NCBI RefSeq assembly: GCF_047511655.1
Contig: NC_133397.1
Span: 129,292,308-129,356,307, forward strand
Reading direction: 5' to 3'
DNA: 64,000 nt
Origin: Castor canadensis
Lineage: Eukaryota; Chordata; Mammalia; Rodentia; Castoridae
Shown here: one piece after another, positions 1 to 10,294 of the stretch
How the letters are laid out: every line of letters starts with the position of its first letter
Position numbering within the stretch: position 1 is the first letter of the stretch
Notes under the pieces: model-generated
What the model saw: the letters and a program-made list of their open reading frames with translations, nothing else
Told to the model about the DNA's origin: nothing
Databases searched by the model: none
Translations under genes and position numbers: made by a program

Positions 1-1232
1 GTGTGTAGGGCTGGTCATCAGAGAGAAGAAAACACAAATCACCAGGGAACAGTGAACAGTGTAGCCAGGTCATCTCTTGTTGCCCATGCCTCTGTGCAAT
101 TTTCCTCTTCTGTGGAGAACATGGCATATCCTGATATAAAAAATTAAAAGTAGGGAAATCATATTGTGAAATGTTGTTTTAATAGCATGGCACTGACAGT
201 TTACACAAAAATCTTGAGGCTATTGCCAGAGTCTGAAAATATTCTGTCTCAGGACAAGTTCATATCCTTCTGAAGATGTTAACAGATCGTAATAAGGTGA
301 TCCTTCAGTAACTTCTACATGACAGATTTCATATGACATTCATTTCTGACACATTTGTCACAGTCATTGTGAATTCCCAGTATGCCATTTAGTGCAGCAT
401 TTTCATTAGGGGGAATTCCAATTTCCAGAACTACATTGTTTTGCTCCAAGTCAGACAAAAACCTAACACCAAATTACTGTAGGCTGCTTGTTTTCTTAAA
501 GAACTATAACCCCTCTATCCCCCCAAAAAGAATTTCTTCAGGAAATTTATCAACAATAACGAACAAAATAAAGATTGGCACTCATGATTCTGCTTCAGAT
601 TTTGAATGCTGCTTTCAAGCTTAAAACATCATATTTTTGTACTTTTTATCCTCCCGGCAGCCCTATTTAGTCTTTCATTCTTTAAAAATGTTTATGGATT
701 ACCTTCTATATGCAAGTGTGCTAGATGTAAGAGCCATTACAATGAATCAGAATTGGTCTTCAAATTAGGATCATTTTTAAGCACTGCATTCCATACTGAT
801 ACCAGATACACACAATACTTGCCCTGCTTCATGACAAGTTTCTTGTGTTCCATGCTCTGAACATCATCTGTGAAAAATTAGAACTATTGTGTTTTCAAAT
901 TCCAATATTCAATGTGTCTTTTCATGGAGGATAAAACAACAACAACAAAAAAGAGTCCTGTCTGTTATTTCAGTCTAGGTTTCTCTCTGGCTCCCCATTC
1001 CTGCTGGGTTCCAACCCAGGGCTTAAACTACACCCCTGGGTTCTCTCTTAATGGAATATTTACTCCAGACCCATTTCCTCCCTTCCATCTTTTTCACTGG
1101 AAGCTTTTCCTTCCCAGTAACTTGTTTTGACTTTAACTCAGAGGTCACAAGGTCATTGTGAAAGGTACTAGATCATTCTCTTTTCCCTTGACTTCTATAG
1201 TCTCTCAGAGCCACAGACTTCCAATTCTTTGA
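1..1232. other. Upstream region with no recognised feature
   Basis: This AT-rich stretch lies more than 3 kb upstream of the DIPK1A coding start. The short open frames in it carry no motif I recognise and have no splice-site context. I see no clear repeat family in it, although old diverged repeats could be hidden. Confidence 0.5.
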
Positions 1233-1272
1233 TCCTAGGGTTGAGGGTGTGGCTCAGTGATAGAGTGCTCGC
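1233..1272 (+). mobile_element. ID-like SINE, 5' fragment
   Basis: The segment matches only the tRNA-like 5' half of an ID SINE, with the A-box-like core 'gtggctcagtgatagagtg'. The B-box half and A-rich tail are missing, so this is a truncated relic. Confidence 0.55.
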
Positions 1273-1390
1273 CAATTCATCATTTCTACCATCTTTTCAC
1301 TGTCCATAAACTACTCTTCCTCACTCATCTGAAATTCCACAGTGAGTCATAATCACTCCCTTGCTTACATTCATATTCTTTCTCCCTCTC

Positions 1391-1575
1391 TTTTTGGTGG
1401 TACTGAGGATTGAACTCAGGTCCTTGCACTTGCCAGACAAGTGCTCTACCACTTAAGCTAGTTTTGCTTTTATCAGATAGGGTTTTGTGATTTTGCCTGG
1501 GTTAGCCTTGATCAGCAATCCTTTCTCTACCTCCCAAGTAGCTGGGATAATAGATGTGTGTCACCATACCTGGCC
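1391..1575 (-). mobile_element. Composite B1-ID SINE
   Basis: Read on the minus strand, a B1-like (7SL-derived) unit is followed by an ID-like tRNA unit and a tail. The plus strand shows the reversed ID ('ggattgaactcaggtcc', 'gtgctctaccactta') followed by the reversed B1 ('cctcccaagtagctgggat'). Confidence 0.8.
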
Positions 1576-2021
1576 TTACATTTTCTCTTCCTTGCTCCCC
1601 TCTCCTTACTCTTAGCCTCTTGGTAAAATGTGATTAAACAGAATGCCTAACTTACTCTGAGTTTGCATCCTGGCAGATAATTATTACTGGAGAAAAGAGT
1701 ACCTTCTGATGACTTAATTCATGTTGTCTTTGACGTGGGCCCTTAATGACACTTGGCAAGCATGTTTTTTCTAGTCCATTCATCTTCCCATTCTCCTAGA
1801 TGGCCATTTCACACCTTTTCTCCTCAAACCTGTATTAATCTTCCCACTTCTTCTCATGTCTCTAAGAAAATTAAAACATCAGAACAGATTCCCACTACTA
1901 CTTCTACCAACCTACCTGCCTAGACCATCCTTCCCCAAGACCAAAACTTCAAAGCACCATTCTAGCAATTTTCTTCTTGTTCTGACACTTGAGAGAAACA
2001 AATATTTCTCCCCAATTTTTT

Positions 2022-2098
2022 GTGTTATTAGGGCTTGAATTCAGGGCCTTGTGTTTGCTAGGCAGGCGCTCTACCACTTGAGCCATTCCACCAGCCCA
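2022..2098 (-). mobile_element. ID-like SINE with perfect TSD
   Basis: This is a single tRNA-derived ID unit in minus orientation. It is flanked by a perfect 14-bp direct repeat, ctccccaatttttt, at 2008-2021 and 2099-2112. On the SINE strand the duplication begins with six A residues, as expected for L1-endonuclease nicking. It sits inside an old L2 copy and is therefore younger than it. Confidence 0.92.
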
Positions 2099-2765
2099 CT
2101 CCCCAATTTTTTCAAACTCCTTTTGCCTCCATTGCAGCCACTGGCTACTGTCCCAGTTTTGGGCTCCCCATTTGCAGGAGAACTTCTCAGGAGAATTGTA
2201 TTAGTCATCTTCAATTCCTCCACTCCCATTCTTTTCTTAAGACTATCAAGTTTCCCCCTGTTGCTCTACTGAAGTGTTACCAGTGATTAAATCCAGTGGT
2301 CAATCTCACTCCTCAATACACAACTCAATCCTCTTTGATAGGTTAGCTGTATTTGCTTTCAGGGCAGCTCACTTGTTGCTCCTACCTCATTGGCTGCCTC
2401 TTCTCAGTCTCCTTTATTGGCTCATTCAATTCTCCCTTCATTTTGCACTAACCTTAAGGCTTCATCCTTGGTTCTCTCCTTTCTACTTAACACTCTTTCC
2501 TTTGGTGACCTCATCCAATCTCATAACTTTAAATACCATCTAAATGATGATATGTCCCATGCATCTCTATCTTGGATCATTCTCCTTAACCTCATCTTTG
2601 TACAACTGCCTACTCAAGATCTCCACTTGAATTTGTAATGGATATCTCAAATGTAGCATGTGTAAAATTGAACTGATCTTTCCTCTCAAACCAACTCTAC
2701 CAGTAGGTAGTCTTCTCCATCTTCCAGGTTTCCCCCCATAATCTTTCTCAAAACTTACTTTTATT
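2099..2765 (+). mobile_element. Old L2 (CR1-like LINE) fragment
   Basis: The region has the C/T-rich wording of the mammalian L2 reverse-transcriptase region, for example 'cctcttctcagtctcc', 'ggtgacctcatccaatctc' and 'aactgcctactcaagatctcc'. No intact reading frame survives. The open frames here are L2 relics. Confidence 0.75.
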
Positions 2766-2770
2766 TTCTT

Positions 2771-2979
2771 TTTTGGCGGTACTAGGGTTTGAACTCATGG
2801 CCTTAGGCTTGCTAGGCAGGTGCTCTACCATTTGATACACTCCACCAGCATTTTTTTGTGGTGGGTATTTTCAAGATAGGGTCGCTTAAACTATTTTTCC
2901 AGGCTGACTTCGAACAGTGAGCCTACTGATCACTGCCTCCTGAGTAGCTAGGATTACAGGCACAGCCACAGGCGCCCAG
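2771..2979 (-). mobile_element. Composite B1-ID SINE
   Basis: On the plus strand the reversed ID unit ('ggtttgaactcatgg', 'gctaggcaggtgctctacc') is followed by the reversed B1 unit ('gcctcctgagtagctagga'). The two are joined by the T-rich linker seen in other B1-ID elements of this window. Confidence 0.85.
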
Positions 2980-3030
2980 ATTATCCGATTTTCTACATTG
3001 GGTGCATTTATTATTTATTGCCGCTCTACC

Positions 3031-3145
3031 AAAAGGTGATATCCACAAGGGTAGGAATTTTTGTGTCTTGTTAATGTTTGTAGCCAAAACAACTCGAACA
3101 GTGTGGGTACCCAATAAATAGCTGTTGGGTAAATGAATAAATAAA
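3031..3145 (+). mobile_element. L2 3' end fragment
   Basis: The stretch resembles the L2 3' terminus: a 'gtatccacaagggtagg'-type phrase followed by 'acccaataaatagctgttg' and a 'gaataaat' repeat end. Confidence 0.6.
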
Positions 3146-3881
3146 ACCAGTAGAATCCATCCTTATCTTACTCAGAAATTATTTTTTGGTGAATGTTTTT
3201 ATTGGGGTTTAGGGCATGGGATGGGAAATGTCACCTTGGGATATGCCCCTTCCTTCTGGGAATGTCTGGTCCAATCCTCCTGGGACTTTTTGGAACTTAA
3301 AAATTACTTAAGTCTCCTAAAACCAAGCGAAAAATCAATGAAAAGTGGCTTTCTTTGCACGCGGTAAAATACCATCGAGGTTTAAAACCCCAGAGCAAGG
3401 CTCGGGTGGAGCCTCCCTGGGCGGGAGTTCGCTTCTGGGAGCCACAGGCCCGAGCCAGCTGCAGGTGGGGTAAGGGCAGCACAGCGCACCTTCCTCCACG
3501 GTCACTCGGCTCGGCACCGTCACTCGGATCCCCACGAGGTTAGCGGACGTGGAGGTAAGGGGCGTCGCACCTGCGCTGCGCGCCTACCTCGGGACGTGCT
3601 TCGTCCTGCAACTTGAGAATCAGGGCTCTGAGGCGGAGCCAGAGAACCCAAGGCCTCCCTGACAACAATTCGGAATTGTAAAAAAGCAATTAAAAAAAAC
3701 CAGCTGAAAACCGAGAGGCGAGCCGGGAGGAGGCACCTGAGTTCCGCGAGGGGAAGCCCAGGGCTGGGTGCAGTCCGCAGGGCGCCCTCATTCCCGCCGT
3801 GCGCGCGCGAGCTGGGCCGGGCCGGTCCCAGTAAAAAGCCTGAGGTTCCTGGGCGCCCCGACGCTCCGGGTTCCAGCTACG

Positions 3882-3908
3882 GCTCCGGCTCCGGCTCCGG
3901 CTGGGGCT
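3882..3908 (+). repeat. Short GC-rich hexamer repeat
   Basis: An approximate ggctcc hexamer is repeated about four times within the CpG island. It may be part of the 5' leader. Confidence 0.6.
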
Positions 3909-4085
3909 CGGGCGCTAGGAGAGGAGTCCGGCGGGAGCGCAGGACGCCGAGGCGGACCGCCCCCTCCCGCCCCCTCCGCCTCCCCTTTAAGCGCGAGCTG
4001 CGGCTGGATTTGTGTCGGCGGAGACGCGGTCGCAGCTCTGACAGCCGTGCCGGCTCGGCGCACCGCGCGCGAGGCCGGGCCTCAG

Positions 4086-4127
4086 GCCGCCGCCAACGCC
4101 GCCAACGCCGCCAACGCCGCCGCCGCG
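4086..4127 (+). repeat. 9-bp tandem repeat (gccgccaac) in 5' leader region
   Basis: Three tandem copies of gccgccaac are followed by pure gcc triplets, about 120-170 bp upstream of the coding start. Such triplet-rich leaders are GC-structured and prone to length variation. This tract probably lies in the DIPK1A 5' UTR, but that depends on the unknown transcription start. Confidence 0.75.
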
Positions 4128-4146
4128 ACTGCAGCGGGCCCGGGAG

Positions 4147-4196
4147 TGGGCGGGGAGTGGGCGGGCCCGGCCGGGCGGGGGCGGGGGCGGGGGCCC
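4147..4196 (+). promoter_or_regulatory. GC-box cluster / potential G-quadruplex
   Basis: At least five ggcggg-type GC boxes are packed into 50 bp, with repeated runs of three to five G residues. This is consistent with Sp/KLF-family binding and with G-quadruplex formation in the promoter or 5' leader, 60-110 bp before the start codon. Binding is inferred from motif only. Confidence 0.7.
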
Positions 4197-4244
4197 GAGC
4201 CCTCCGCCTGCTCGGTCCGCCTCCGACTGCGGCGCGGCGGGGCG

Positions 4245-4311
4245 ATGTGTGATTACCATGGCGAGGAGTCTCTGTCCGGGGGCCTGGCTGAGGAAGCCCT
4301 GTTACCTCCAG
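4245..4311 (+). other. Overlapping upstream open reading frame, exon 1 part
   Basis: An ATG at 4245, 13 nt before the DIPK1A start and in another frame, opens a frame with 22 full codons in exon 1. If exon 1 is joined to exon 2, the frame continues for 41 more codons and stops at TAA 60284-60286. That gives 63 codons, all but the first four overlapping DIPK1A codons. The ATG has G at -3 and T at +4, a moderate context. It is the first AUG in any leader that starts after about 3350. It could act by reducing initiation at the main start; translation is not shown by sequence. Confidence 0.6.
4258..4311 (+). CDS. DIPK1A: DIPK1A (FAM69A) coding exon 1, residues 1-18
   Basis: The exon encodes MARSLCPGAWLRKPCYLQ, which I recognise as the N-terminus of DIPK1A/FAM69A. 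The start ATG has a strong context, with A at -3 and G at +4 (accATGg). The exon ends in phase 0 with CAG, and the donor is gtaggc at 4312-4317. Family knowledge: DIPK1A is a protein of about 430 residues in the FAM69/DIPK group. It is anchored in the endoplasmic reticulum membrane as a type II protein, with a cysteine-rich, kinase-like lumenal domain. This exon supplies the short, basic cytosolic tail (R3, R12, K13). Position 15 is Cys where, from memory, human has Tyr. The CpG island surrounds the exon. Identification rests on the perfect continuation into exon 2, 56 kb away. Confidence 0.95.
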
Positions 4312-4872
4312 GTAGGCCGGTGGTGTCGCCCCCGCCTCGGGCGTCGCCGCGCGGGACGCGCCCGCCTCCCCGCCGCGGTCCCCGCCACCCGCACCTGGCT
4401 GCGCCCCGGCGGTCCCGACGCCGCGGCCCCTCGGGCTTCGCGGGGACAGCGCCGCCTTCCGCAGCCCGAGGCCGGGGCGGGACCTGGGGCGACCCCGCGC
4501 CCTCCCCCCGGGTGCTCCCGAGCGCGCGCGTGCCGGCGTCGGTCGGGGAGGGAAGGTGGCGTGTCACTCACACGATTGTGACAGTAGTGTGTACCAGGGG
4601 CTCGCACACCCCGAGAAGCGGCGTGCGCCTCGCGCCCAGCCCCTCGGGTTGGTGCCATCGCTGCCGCGATTGAACGGGCGGTAGGGCCGCAGCATTCGCC
4701 CTAGAGGAGGAAGGGGCGCGGGCTCGGGCGAGCGGATCTCCGCGCCCACAGGGCCATGGTGATTCGCAGTCATGTCGTGTGTCCGCTCGCCTGTTAATTT
4801 TTCATGCTTTTCCCTGCGGCTGCCAGTCCGGTCCTCCTTGGAGCCCTACTACTGCCTGCACGTACCGTGTGG

Positions 4873-4891
4873 TCGCCAGGGGGCGCTGGTG
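4873..4891 (+). promoter_or_regulatory. Strong CTCF-type motif
   Basis: The sequence tcgccagggggcgctggtg contains the CTCF core (ccag ggggcgc) with almost no departure from the consensus. It lies at the downstream edge of the CpG island, about 560 bp inside intron 1. CTCF motifs at promoter edges often mark chromatin-loop anchors or insulators. Occupancy is inferred from the motif only. Confidence 0.75.
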
Positions 4892-4989
4892 GGCGCAGTG
4901 GGTGGCACGCACACCCCCGCTCTGCGTGGACAGCTGGAGATCCAGCCTCGCCGGGCGCCGGCCGGCAGTGACCCTTTATGTTACACTTG

Positions 4990-6290
4990 AAAGGCTTAAA
5001 GGCATTGGTACGTCAGCAAGGGTCAGCAGGTGCTTTAAAAATTGTTTAAGAGGTCGAGAAGGAACCATTATGGGGCAAGTAAATCTTGCATTTGTATTTG
5101 GAAATTGTATGTACTGCAAATTAGCAGCACGATTTGACAGCTGATGATACTAAGGTGTAAGAATGCTCCAGTGTTTGTAGCAGCCCCACCAGTAGTAACT
5201 GTGCCTTGAGTAACAGTTTCACAATCCAGTCTAGAGCTTAACTCAGGCCAGGTGATGCTGTATGTGAGTGAAAGTATCTTGGGATACTTAATTTTTTTTT
5301 AAATTAAAATTACCTAGTCATCTATGCTTAATCTTTTAGATTTGGTGGTACACTTTATTTTAGACTGTAGTGCTTTTGGCTGAAAATGATTTCCACACAT
5401 GTGACTGTGACATTGTTTGGCACTGGAACGCAGGACTTTCAGATTGGCTGGGTTAAGATTAGTTTTTACAAATAGTTGTGCTTCCATTAATGGCAATCAT
5501 TTGGAATTTCTGGCTTTCTGAACTTACACATCATTATGTATTACCCAAATCAAGGTAAATTCAGAATTTAGGGATTTCAAAACGATTTTGGGGCATAGTG
5601 ACATATTAGTAGATTATTTCTATATAAAATAATTATTAGATAGAAACTTTGTGGTCTTTAGTATTACAGATTTAAAAAAAAAGAGAAAGAAATCTAAAAC
5701 CTAGGAACTAGAATTCCAGGGGGCTAGTGTTTTAAACATCATCTTAGTATTAATAGTTATTCTGTATGGATTCTCTTGTTAGGTATCTCCCACCATTCTG
5801 TTTCAATTTAACCAGAATTTTTTTTACAAAAAAAAAAAATCTTCAAGTTATTCAAGTGTCGTACCTTCTTCCATTCCCCGTTGCATGGTCAGTGCTTTTT
5901 ACACTTCTTCTATTACTAGATGCTTCAAACTCAAGATGTTTTAAAGTCAAAATAAAATACTTTCACCTGAGACTGTTATACAGCTAGATTCTCACCACTG
6001 AAAGCTTGAATTCTATATGCAGTTCTTTTTCTTCAGAATAAAATTGTATTCCTTTAGGAGCGGCATGCTGAGGTCCATGCTAGGATTCAGTCAATTACTT
6101 AATTCTCATTTGTTGGATGCCTGTTATACCAGAACTATATGAGGTAGTGGGATTCTGAGAGAGCTGAGCAAGCACCTTTGTGATCCTCAGGGAGCTTACA
6201 GATATTAATCACATCATCTGAGGAATATGTGGTGACAACAGGAAGTGCCATGAAGGAAAAGAGAGGGGCAAAGGCTGAAAGAACAGTTTT
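4990..6290. other. Intron 1, no recognised feature
   Basis: This AT-rich intronic sequence contains short A and T tracts (for example at 5289-5300 and 5819-5840). I see no SINE, LINE or exon signature in it. Confidence 0.5.
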
Positions 6291-6299
6291 GTTCTCTCT

Positions 6300-6600
6300 C
6301 ATAAAAGTATTTCACTGGAGTTTTTTGCACATATATAAAGCAGAAAAAATAGCTCTATGTACCCATTACCTGACCTCAACAATTTGTTCCCCCCTTCCCC
6401 ATACCCCATTTCAACCAAAGTATTTTAAAGCAAATCTCAGGCATCACATTATTTCATCAAAGTACCAGAAGGGATTTCTAAATGTTAAGGAAATTCTTAG
6501 ACATAATCATAATACTGTTATCATGCCTAACAAACTTAAAAATAATTTCTTATTTTTACCCATCTTCTTTCTAGTTATCCTTCATCCTTAGGGTACTGAC
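6300..6600. mobile_element. Old interspersed repeat, family uncertain
   Basis: Phrases such as 'atgtacccattacctgacctcaacaa', shortened here, and 'aagcaaatctcaggcatc' resemble a common old mammalian interspersed repeat. I could not assign the family with confidence; an old L1 3' region or a DNA transposon are both possible. The 120-codon open frame here is not a gene. Confidence 0.4.
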
Positions 6601-7269
6601 TTAAAAAAAAAAAAAAAACCCAAACCCAAACTCTCCCCTTACTAGCCTGTTCATGTCAGAAATTCTTTATACAGGGAAACTAATTTTCATTTCATGTTTT
6701 GGGAGAATGTCTCAGAATACAAGTATCTGCTTTAAGTAACATTTCTTTGTGAATGTCTTTTAATTTAGAATGAGGCTGTAATTATTGAGCAAGTTTAAGA
6801 GATTTTGTTTTGTTTGTGGGTAGGAGATGGAGCAAAGAGTACAAGAAGCAACTGGAACTATTTCAAAGAGTGGGGGAAGAGATGAAGAGCCTAGCAAGAG
6901 GACAAGGTTTCCAAGGCCAGCTTTGTAGACACGCAGCTTTGCTGTTTGCTTTCAACGGAATAAGGTCAAAGAACAGTTGTGTCCTGAGGTGTTCAGGCCT
7001 TAGAGCTTGTGAGTTTCTTCTTTTCCTAAATTTACAGGGAAAAACTTTGAAGCATTTGACTTACTTCTGAAGGAGCTCCATCTCTAAACTTTATTAATCC
7101 TGGTGTCTCTGTGGTAGTTGATAACACTTCTAGAGAACTTAGCATTTTGTAAATTGATAAAATTTCAGCTATAATAGGTACATACTTATGGGCTAATCTG
7201 GGGACCTAATCACTGTGTGTACTTTTGTTTATATAGGAAAAAGAGATTCTACTGTTTGTGAAAAGTTGT

Positions 7270-7655
7270 GTGTATCCATGCAGAATACTGCTCAGCAATA
7301 CAATGAAGTGAAGTACTGATTCATCTTTTAATGTGGGTGAATGTTGAACACATTAAATATATGAAACAAGCCAGTTACTGAGGAACATGTTGTATGATTC
7401 CATCCATATGAAATGTCCAGAATGGGCACATTTATAAAGACAGAAAATAAATTAGTGGTTGCCTAAAGCTAGTAGGGTTGATGGGAAATGAAGAGTGACT
7501 AATGGTAGGAGGATGAGGGGTGAGGGGCTAGAAATGTTCTAGAGTTGATAGTGGTGATGGCTGCACAACCCTGTGAGTATACTTAAAACTACTGAATCCT
7601 GTACTTTAAATGAGTAAATTCTGTGGTATATGAATATAATTTAATAAAGCTGAAA
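7270..7655 (+). mobile_element. Old L1 (L1M) 3' end
   Basis: The segment carries the typical L1M 3' region in order: 'aatactgctcagcaat', 'agtggttgcctaaagctag', 'ttgatagtggtgatggctgc', 'cacaaccctgtgagtat' and 'tttaaatgagtaaattctg'. It ends at an A/G-rich tail. Confidence 0.8.
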
Positions 7656-7705
7656 AGGAAGGAAGGAAGGGAGGGAGGGAGGGAGGAAAGGAGGAAGGGA
7701 GTTTA
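7655..7705 (+). repeat. Purine (ggaa/gagg) simple repeat
   Basis: About 50 bp of nearly pure G and A in ggaa and gggagg units follow the 3' end of the L1M copy. This is likely a microsatellite grown from its A-rich tail. Confidence 0.85.
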
Positions 7706-8905
7706 TCCCATTGATGTCGATGTGGTCGTTGTTTCTGCCCCTTGCTACAGAGTTCACCCATGCCAGCCTTTTAGAGTAGCTCTCCCTGAGAGCAGGAGGG
7801 CTTGAAGGAGGTGGCCAACAAACATCTACCTTAGTAATAAGCTTCTAATGGCAAGGCATCGTTGCCACAACAAGCTAATTTATACCTCCATCCTTCGCAG
7901 TTGTTTGTTGAAAATTTACCTGGGAAATAGTACTTTCTGGACTGATCAAATGTTGTAGCATGTTAAACAGAGTTAGAGTCTTGCCTCTGAGATCAGCAAT
8001 TATGGTTTGTTAACCACTTAAGGCATTTTTAGGTGGTATTTCTCTTTCACCCACCTCCATAGTGCATGTACTTGTAGACTGCTGGGTGTGGCCAGTCCAA
8101 CTGCGTTTGAGTGTTTTCGCAACAAATTGGGATCTTTTGTTTGGGGTTCACTCATCTGAGTGAGGCTGATAACACAGTAGCCCTGTAGTTTGTTGGTTTT
8201 AGTTTAGAATAAATGCTTCCTTCTCAGTATCGTTAAGTCTTTAAAGAATGAAAGTTAAGACAATTTAGGGTAATTCATTTTACTTAGATTATACACATTT
8301 TCCTTTGCAGTCATTCTGCCCACAACCTGTTGCATATGAAAAGATGATACAATTCTAATGGAATCTGAAGCCTGAGACTATTGGGTCCTTTAAAGATTTT
8401 CAAGATTACAGAAACTTTAAATTCTTTGAGACATCCTCTTAAAAATAACTACTGTGAGATTTCAGTATGTGTTCAGTAGGGCTGTCAGGAATGATGGGTA
8501 GATGGCATGTCCTAATTAGGCTCTGGTGCTTATTTAGCAATTTTGATACCTGATTTTTTGGCTTTTATTAGTACTGTTTTTCAAATACTTTTGCCCTTTT
8601 GACTTAATGTGGGTATTTTGTGGGATTTAGTTGCAGTCACTGACACAGATGAACTGTAAAGGGGCAATGCTGACAAATAGTGTAGAAAGAGTAATGTGGT
8701 TTCTTGTCCATTTTCAGTCTCCAGGAGTTTTTTTTTAAATCTAAAGATAGAGTTGGTGGTTGTTCTTTATTCCCAAAAGGCTACAAAGAGAAGGCTCATG
8801 CGTTTGCCTTTGCCTGAATCTACATCTCCAGAGATCTCATTAGCTTTCTGATATTTTGTGTGTACAGACAGCGTATGTACTCCATAATGTCTCAAATTCA
8901 AGCGT
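7706..8905. other. Intron 1, no recognised feature
   Basis: I find no repeat family, exon or RNA gene signature here. It is one of the longer apparently unique stretches of the intron and could hold conserved non-coding sequence, which only cross-species comparison would show. Confidence 0.45.
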
Positions 8906-8907
8906 AT

Positions 8908-9033
8908 GCTAGGTGTGGTGGTACACACTTATAATCCCAGAACTTGAGAGGTAGAGACCAGCCTGATATACATAGAAAGTTCTCGGCCAATCTGGGCTAT
9001 ATATAGCAAGACATTGTCTCAAAATCCAAAAGA
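8908..9033 (+). mobile_element. B1-type SINE monomer
   Basis: The start 'gctaggtgtggtggtacaca', the middle 'ataatcccagaacttgag' and the end 'agcaagacattgtctcaaaa' match a B1 (7SL-derived) SINE. No ID unit follows directly. Confidence 0.85.
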
Positions 9034-9060
9034 AATTCAGGCATAGAATTCTCATGTAAG

Positions 9061-9261
9061 CCCAGCACCAGTGGCTCATGCCCGTAACCCTAGCTACTCA
9101 GGAGGCAGATATCAGGAGGATCGTGGTTCAAAGCCAACCTAGGCGAATAGTTTGTGAGACCCTATCTCGAAAAAAACCATCACAAAAAAAGGGCTAGTGG
9201 AGTGGCTCAAGATGTAGGCCCTGAGTTCAAACCCCAGTACCATTAAAAAAAAAAAAAAAAG
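9061..9261 (+). mobile_element. Composite B1-ID SINE with TSD
   Basis: A B1-like unit ending '...ctatctcgaaaaaaaccatc' is followed by the linker 'acaaaaaaaggg' and an ID-like unit ending in a long A tail. Direct repeats flank it with one or two mismatches: gaattctcatgtaag before and gaatcctcatgtagc after. The ID part lacks the stretch between its A and B boxes ('caagatgtaggccctgagttc'). Confidence 0.88.
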
Positions 9262-9639
9262 AAAGAATCCTCATGTAGCCATTTGGTATTACATTGTTGC
9301 TTTTCGTTCCTGTTGGAGACCCTGAACCCTGAACTCTCCAGCAGATTTCATCCTCAGGTACTTCTTGAGACTGGAGCATACAGTAAAAGTGTTTCCTTAT
9401 AAACTTTCCAGTGCCCTAGGTCTTTTGTTTTAATTAAAAGACTTTTGGAGCAGTTTTAGATTCACAGTAAAATCAAGAGGTAGAGATCTAGCCTACCTCC
9501 ACACATTCATGGCCTCCCTCATTGTTAACATCATCCACCTGAGTGGTGCATTCCTTATGGTCAAGGAACCTAAGGCAGACACATTGTCACCCAAAGTCTG
9601 TAATTTACATTAGACTTCACCCTTTACTGTCTCTTCTTT

Positions 9640-9641
<2 letters not shown>

Positions 9642-9685
<44 letters not shown>
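9642..9685 (+). repeat. (TC)n microsatellite
   Basis: About 22 uninterrupted TC dinucleotides abut the 3' (tail) side of a minus-strand ID SINE, so the array probably grew from that tail. Its length makes it likely to be polymorphic. Confidence 0.95.
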
Positions 9686-9687
<2 letters not shown>

Positions 9688-9755
9688 TGGGGGTCAAACT
9701 GAGGGCCTCATATACCATAGGCAAGTGCTGTAACACTTGAGCTACACGCCCAGCT
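9686..9755 (-). mobile_element. ID SINE
   Basis: A reversed ID unit ('gctgggggtcaaactgagg ... gagctacacgcccagct') is inserted in the old L1. Its tail has become the adjacent TC array. Confidence 0.85.
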
Positions 9756-10220
9756 AGGGTTCACTCTTGGTGTTGTATGTTCTATGGATTTTGGCAAATG
9801 TATAACGACACGTGTCTATTACAGAGTAATATCAATGTCTTAAAGATCCTATTAATCCCTCTCCCCACTAAGCCGTAGCAACCACTGATCTCCATAGTTT
9901 TACCCTTTTGCAAAATGTCATTTACTAGAGTCATGTAGTGTGTATCCTTGTCACATGGGCCTTTTTCACTTAGTAATGTGCGTCTAAGTTTCTTCCATGA
10001 CTCAATAGCTCATTTCTGTTTAATGTATCCAATGTCTGGATGTATCGTCATTTGTACACATTCACTTATTAAAAGACACCTTAGTTGTTTATAATTGGCA
10101 ATTATGACTAAAGCTGTTATATAAGCATCTGTTCAGGTTTTTATGTGGAGTGTTCTAAATTTTCATCTTTATGGATTATAATGTTTTTTGTATCTTGGCA
10201 GTTAGGTGTATTTTAGTGTC

Positions 10221-10294
10221 TTCCTTCCTTCCTTCCTTCCTTCTTTTTTGGCACTACTAGGGATTGAACTCAGGGCCTTATACTTGTCAGGCAT
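10221..10294 (-). mobile_element. (TTCC)n array with truncated ID SINE
   Basis: Roughly five to six ttcc units at 10221-10243 abut a reversed ID fragment ('gggattgaactcagggcc'). The ID copy lacks its 5' half. Confidence 0.75.

Larger units (their letters stand above)
3540..4960. promoter_or_regulatory. DIPK1A: CpG-island promoter of DIPK1A
   Basis: GC content and CpG density rise sharply from about 3540, peak between about 3900 and 4550, and fade by about 4960. The island surrounds the first coding exon. I see no TATA box at a useful position. Several GC boxes (ggcgggg and its reverse) lie at 3957-3985 and 4147-4196, the usual make-up of a housekeeping-type promoter with dispersed initiation. 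The precise transcription start cannot be read from sequence alone. No ATG occurs on the plus strand from about 3350 to 4244, so any leader that starts here is AUG-free until 4245. Confidence 0.85.
9441..10215 (-). mobile_element. Old L1 (L1MA-type) 3' region
   Basis: On the plus strand this reads as the reverse of an L1M 3' end: 'ggagcagttttagattcaca', 'cttggtgttgtatgttctat', 'cacttagtaatgtgcgtc' and 'aattggcaattatgactaaa'. It is interrupted by the CT microsatellite and ID element at 9642-9755. Confidence 0.82.

Noticed and set aside
3768..4673. 301-codon open frame across the CpG island
   Set aside because: It is Ala/Arg/Pro/Gly-rich in the manner of any GC-rich frame, overlaps DIPK1A exon 1 in another frame and runs through its splice donor. 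Only its small part from the 4245 ATG is of interest, as an overlapping upstream ORF.
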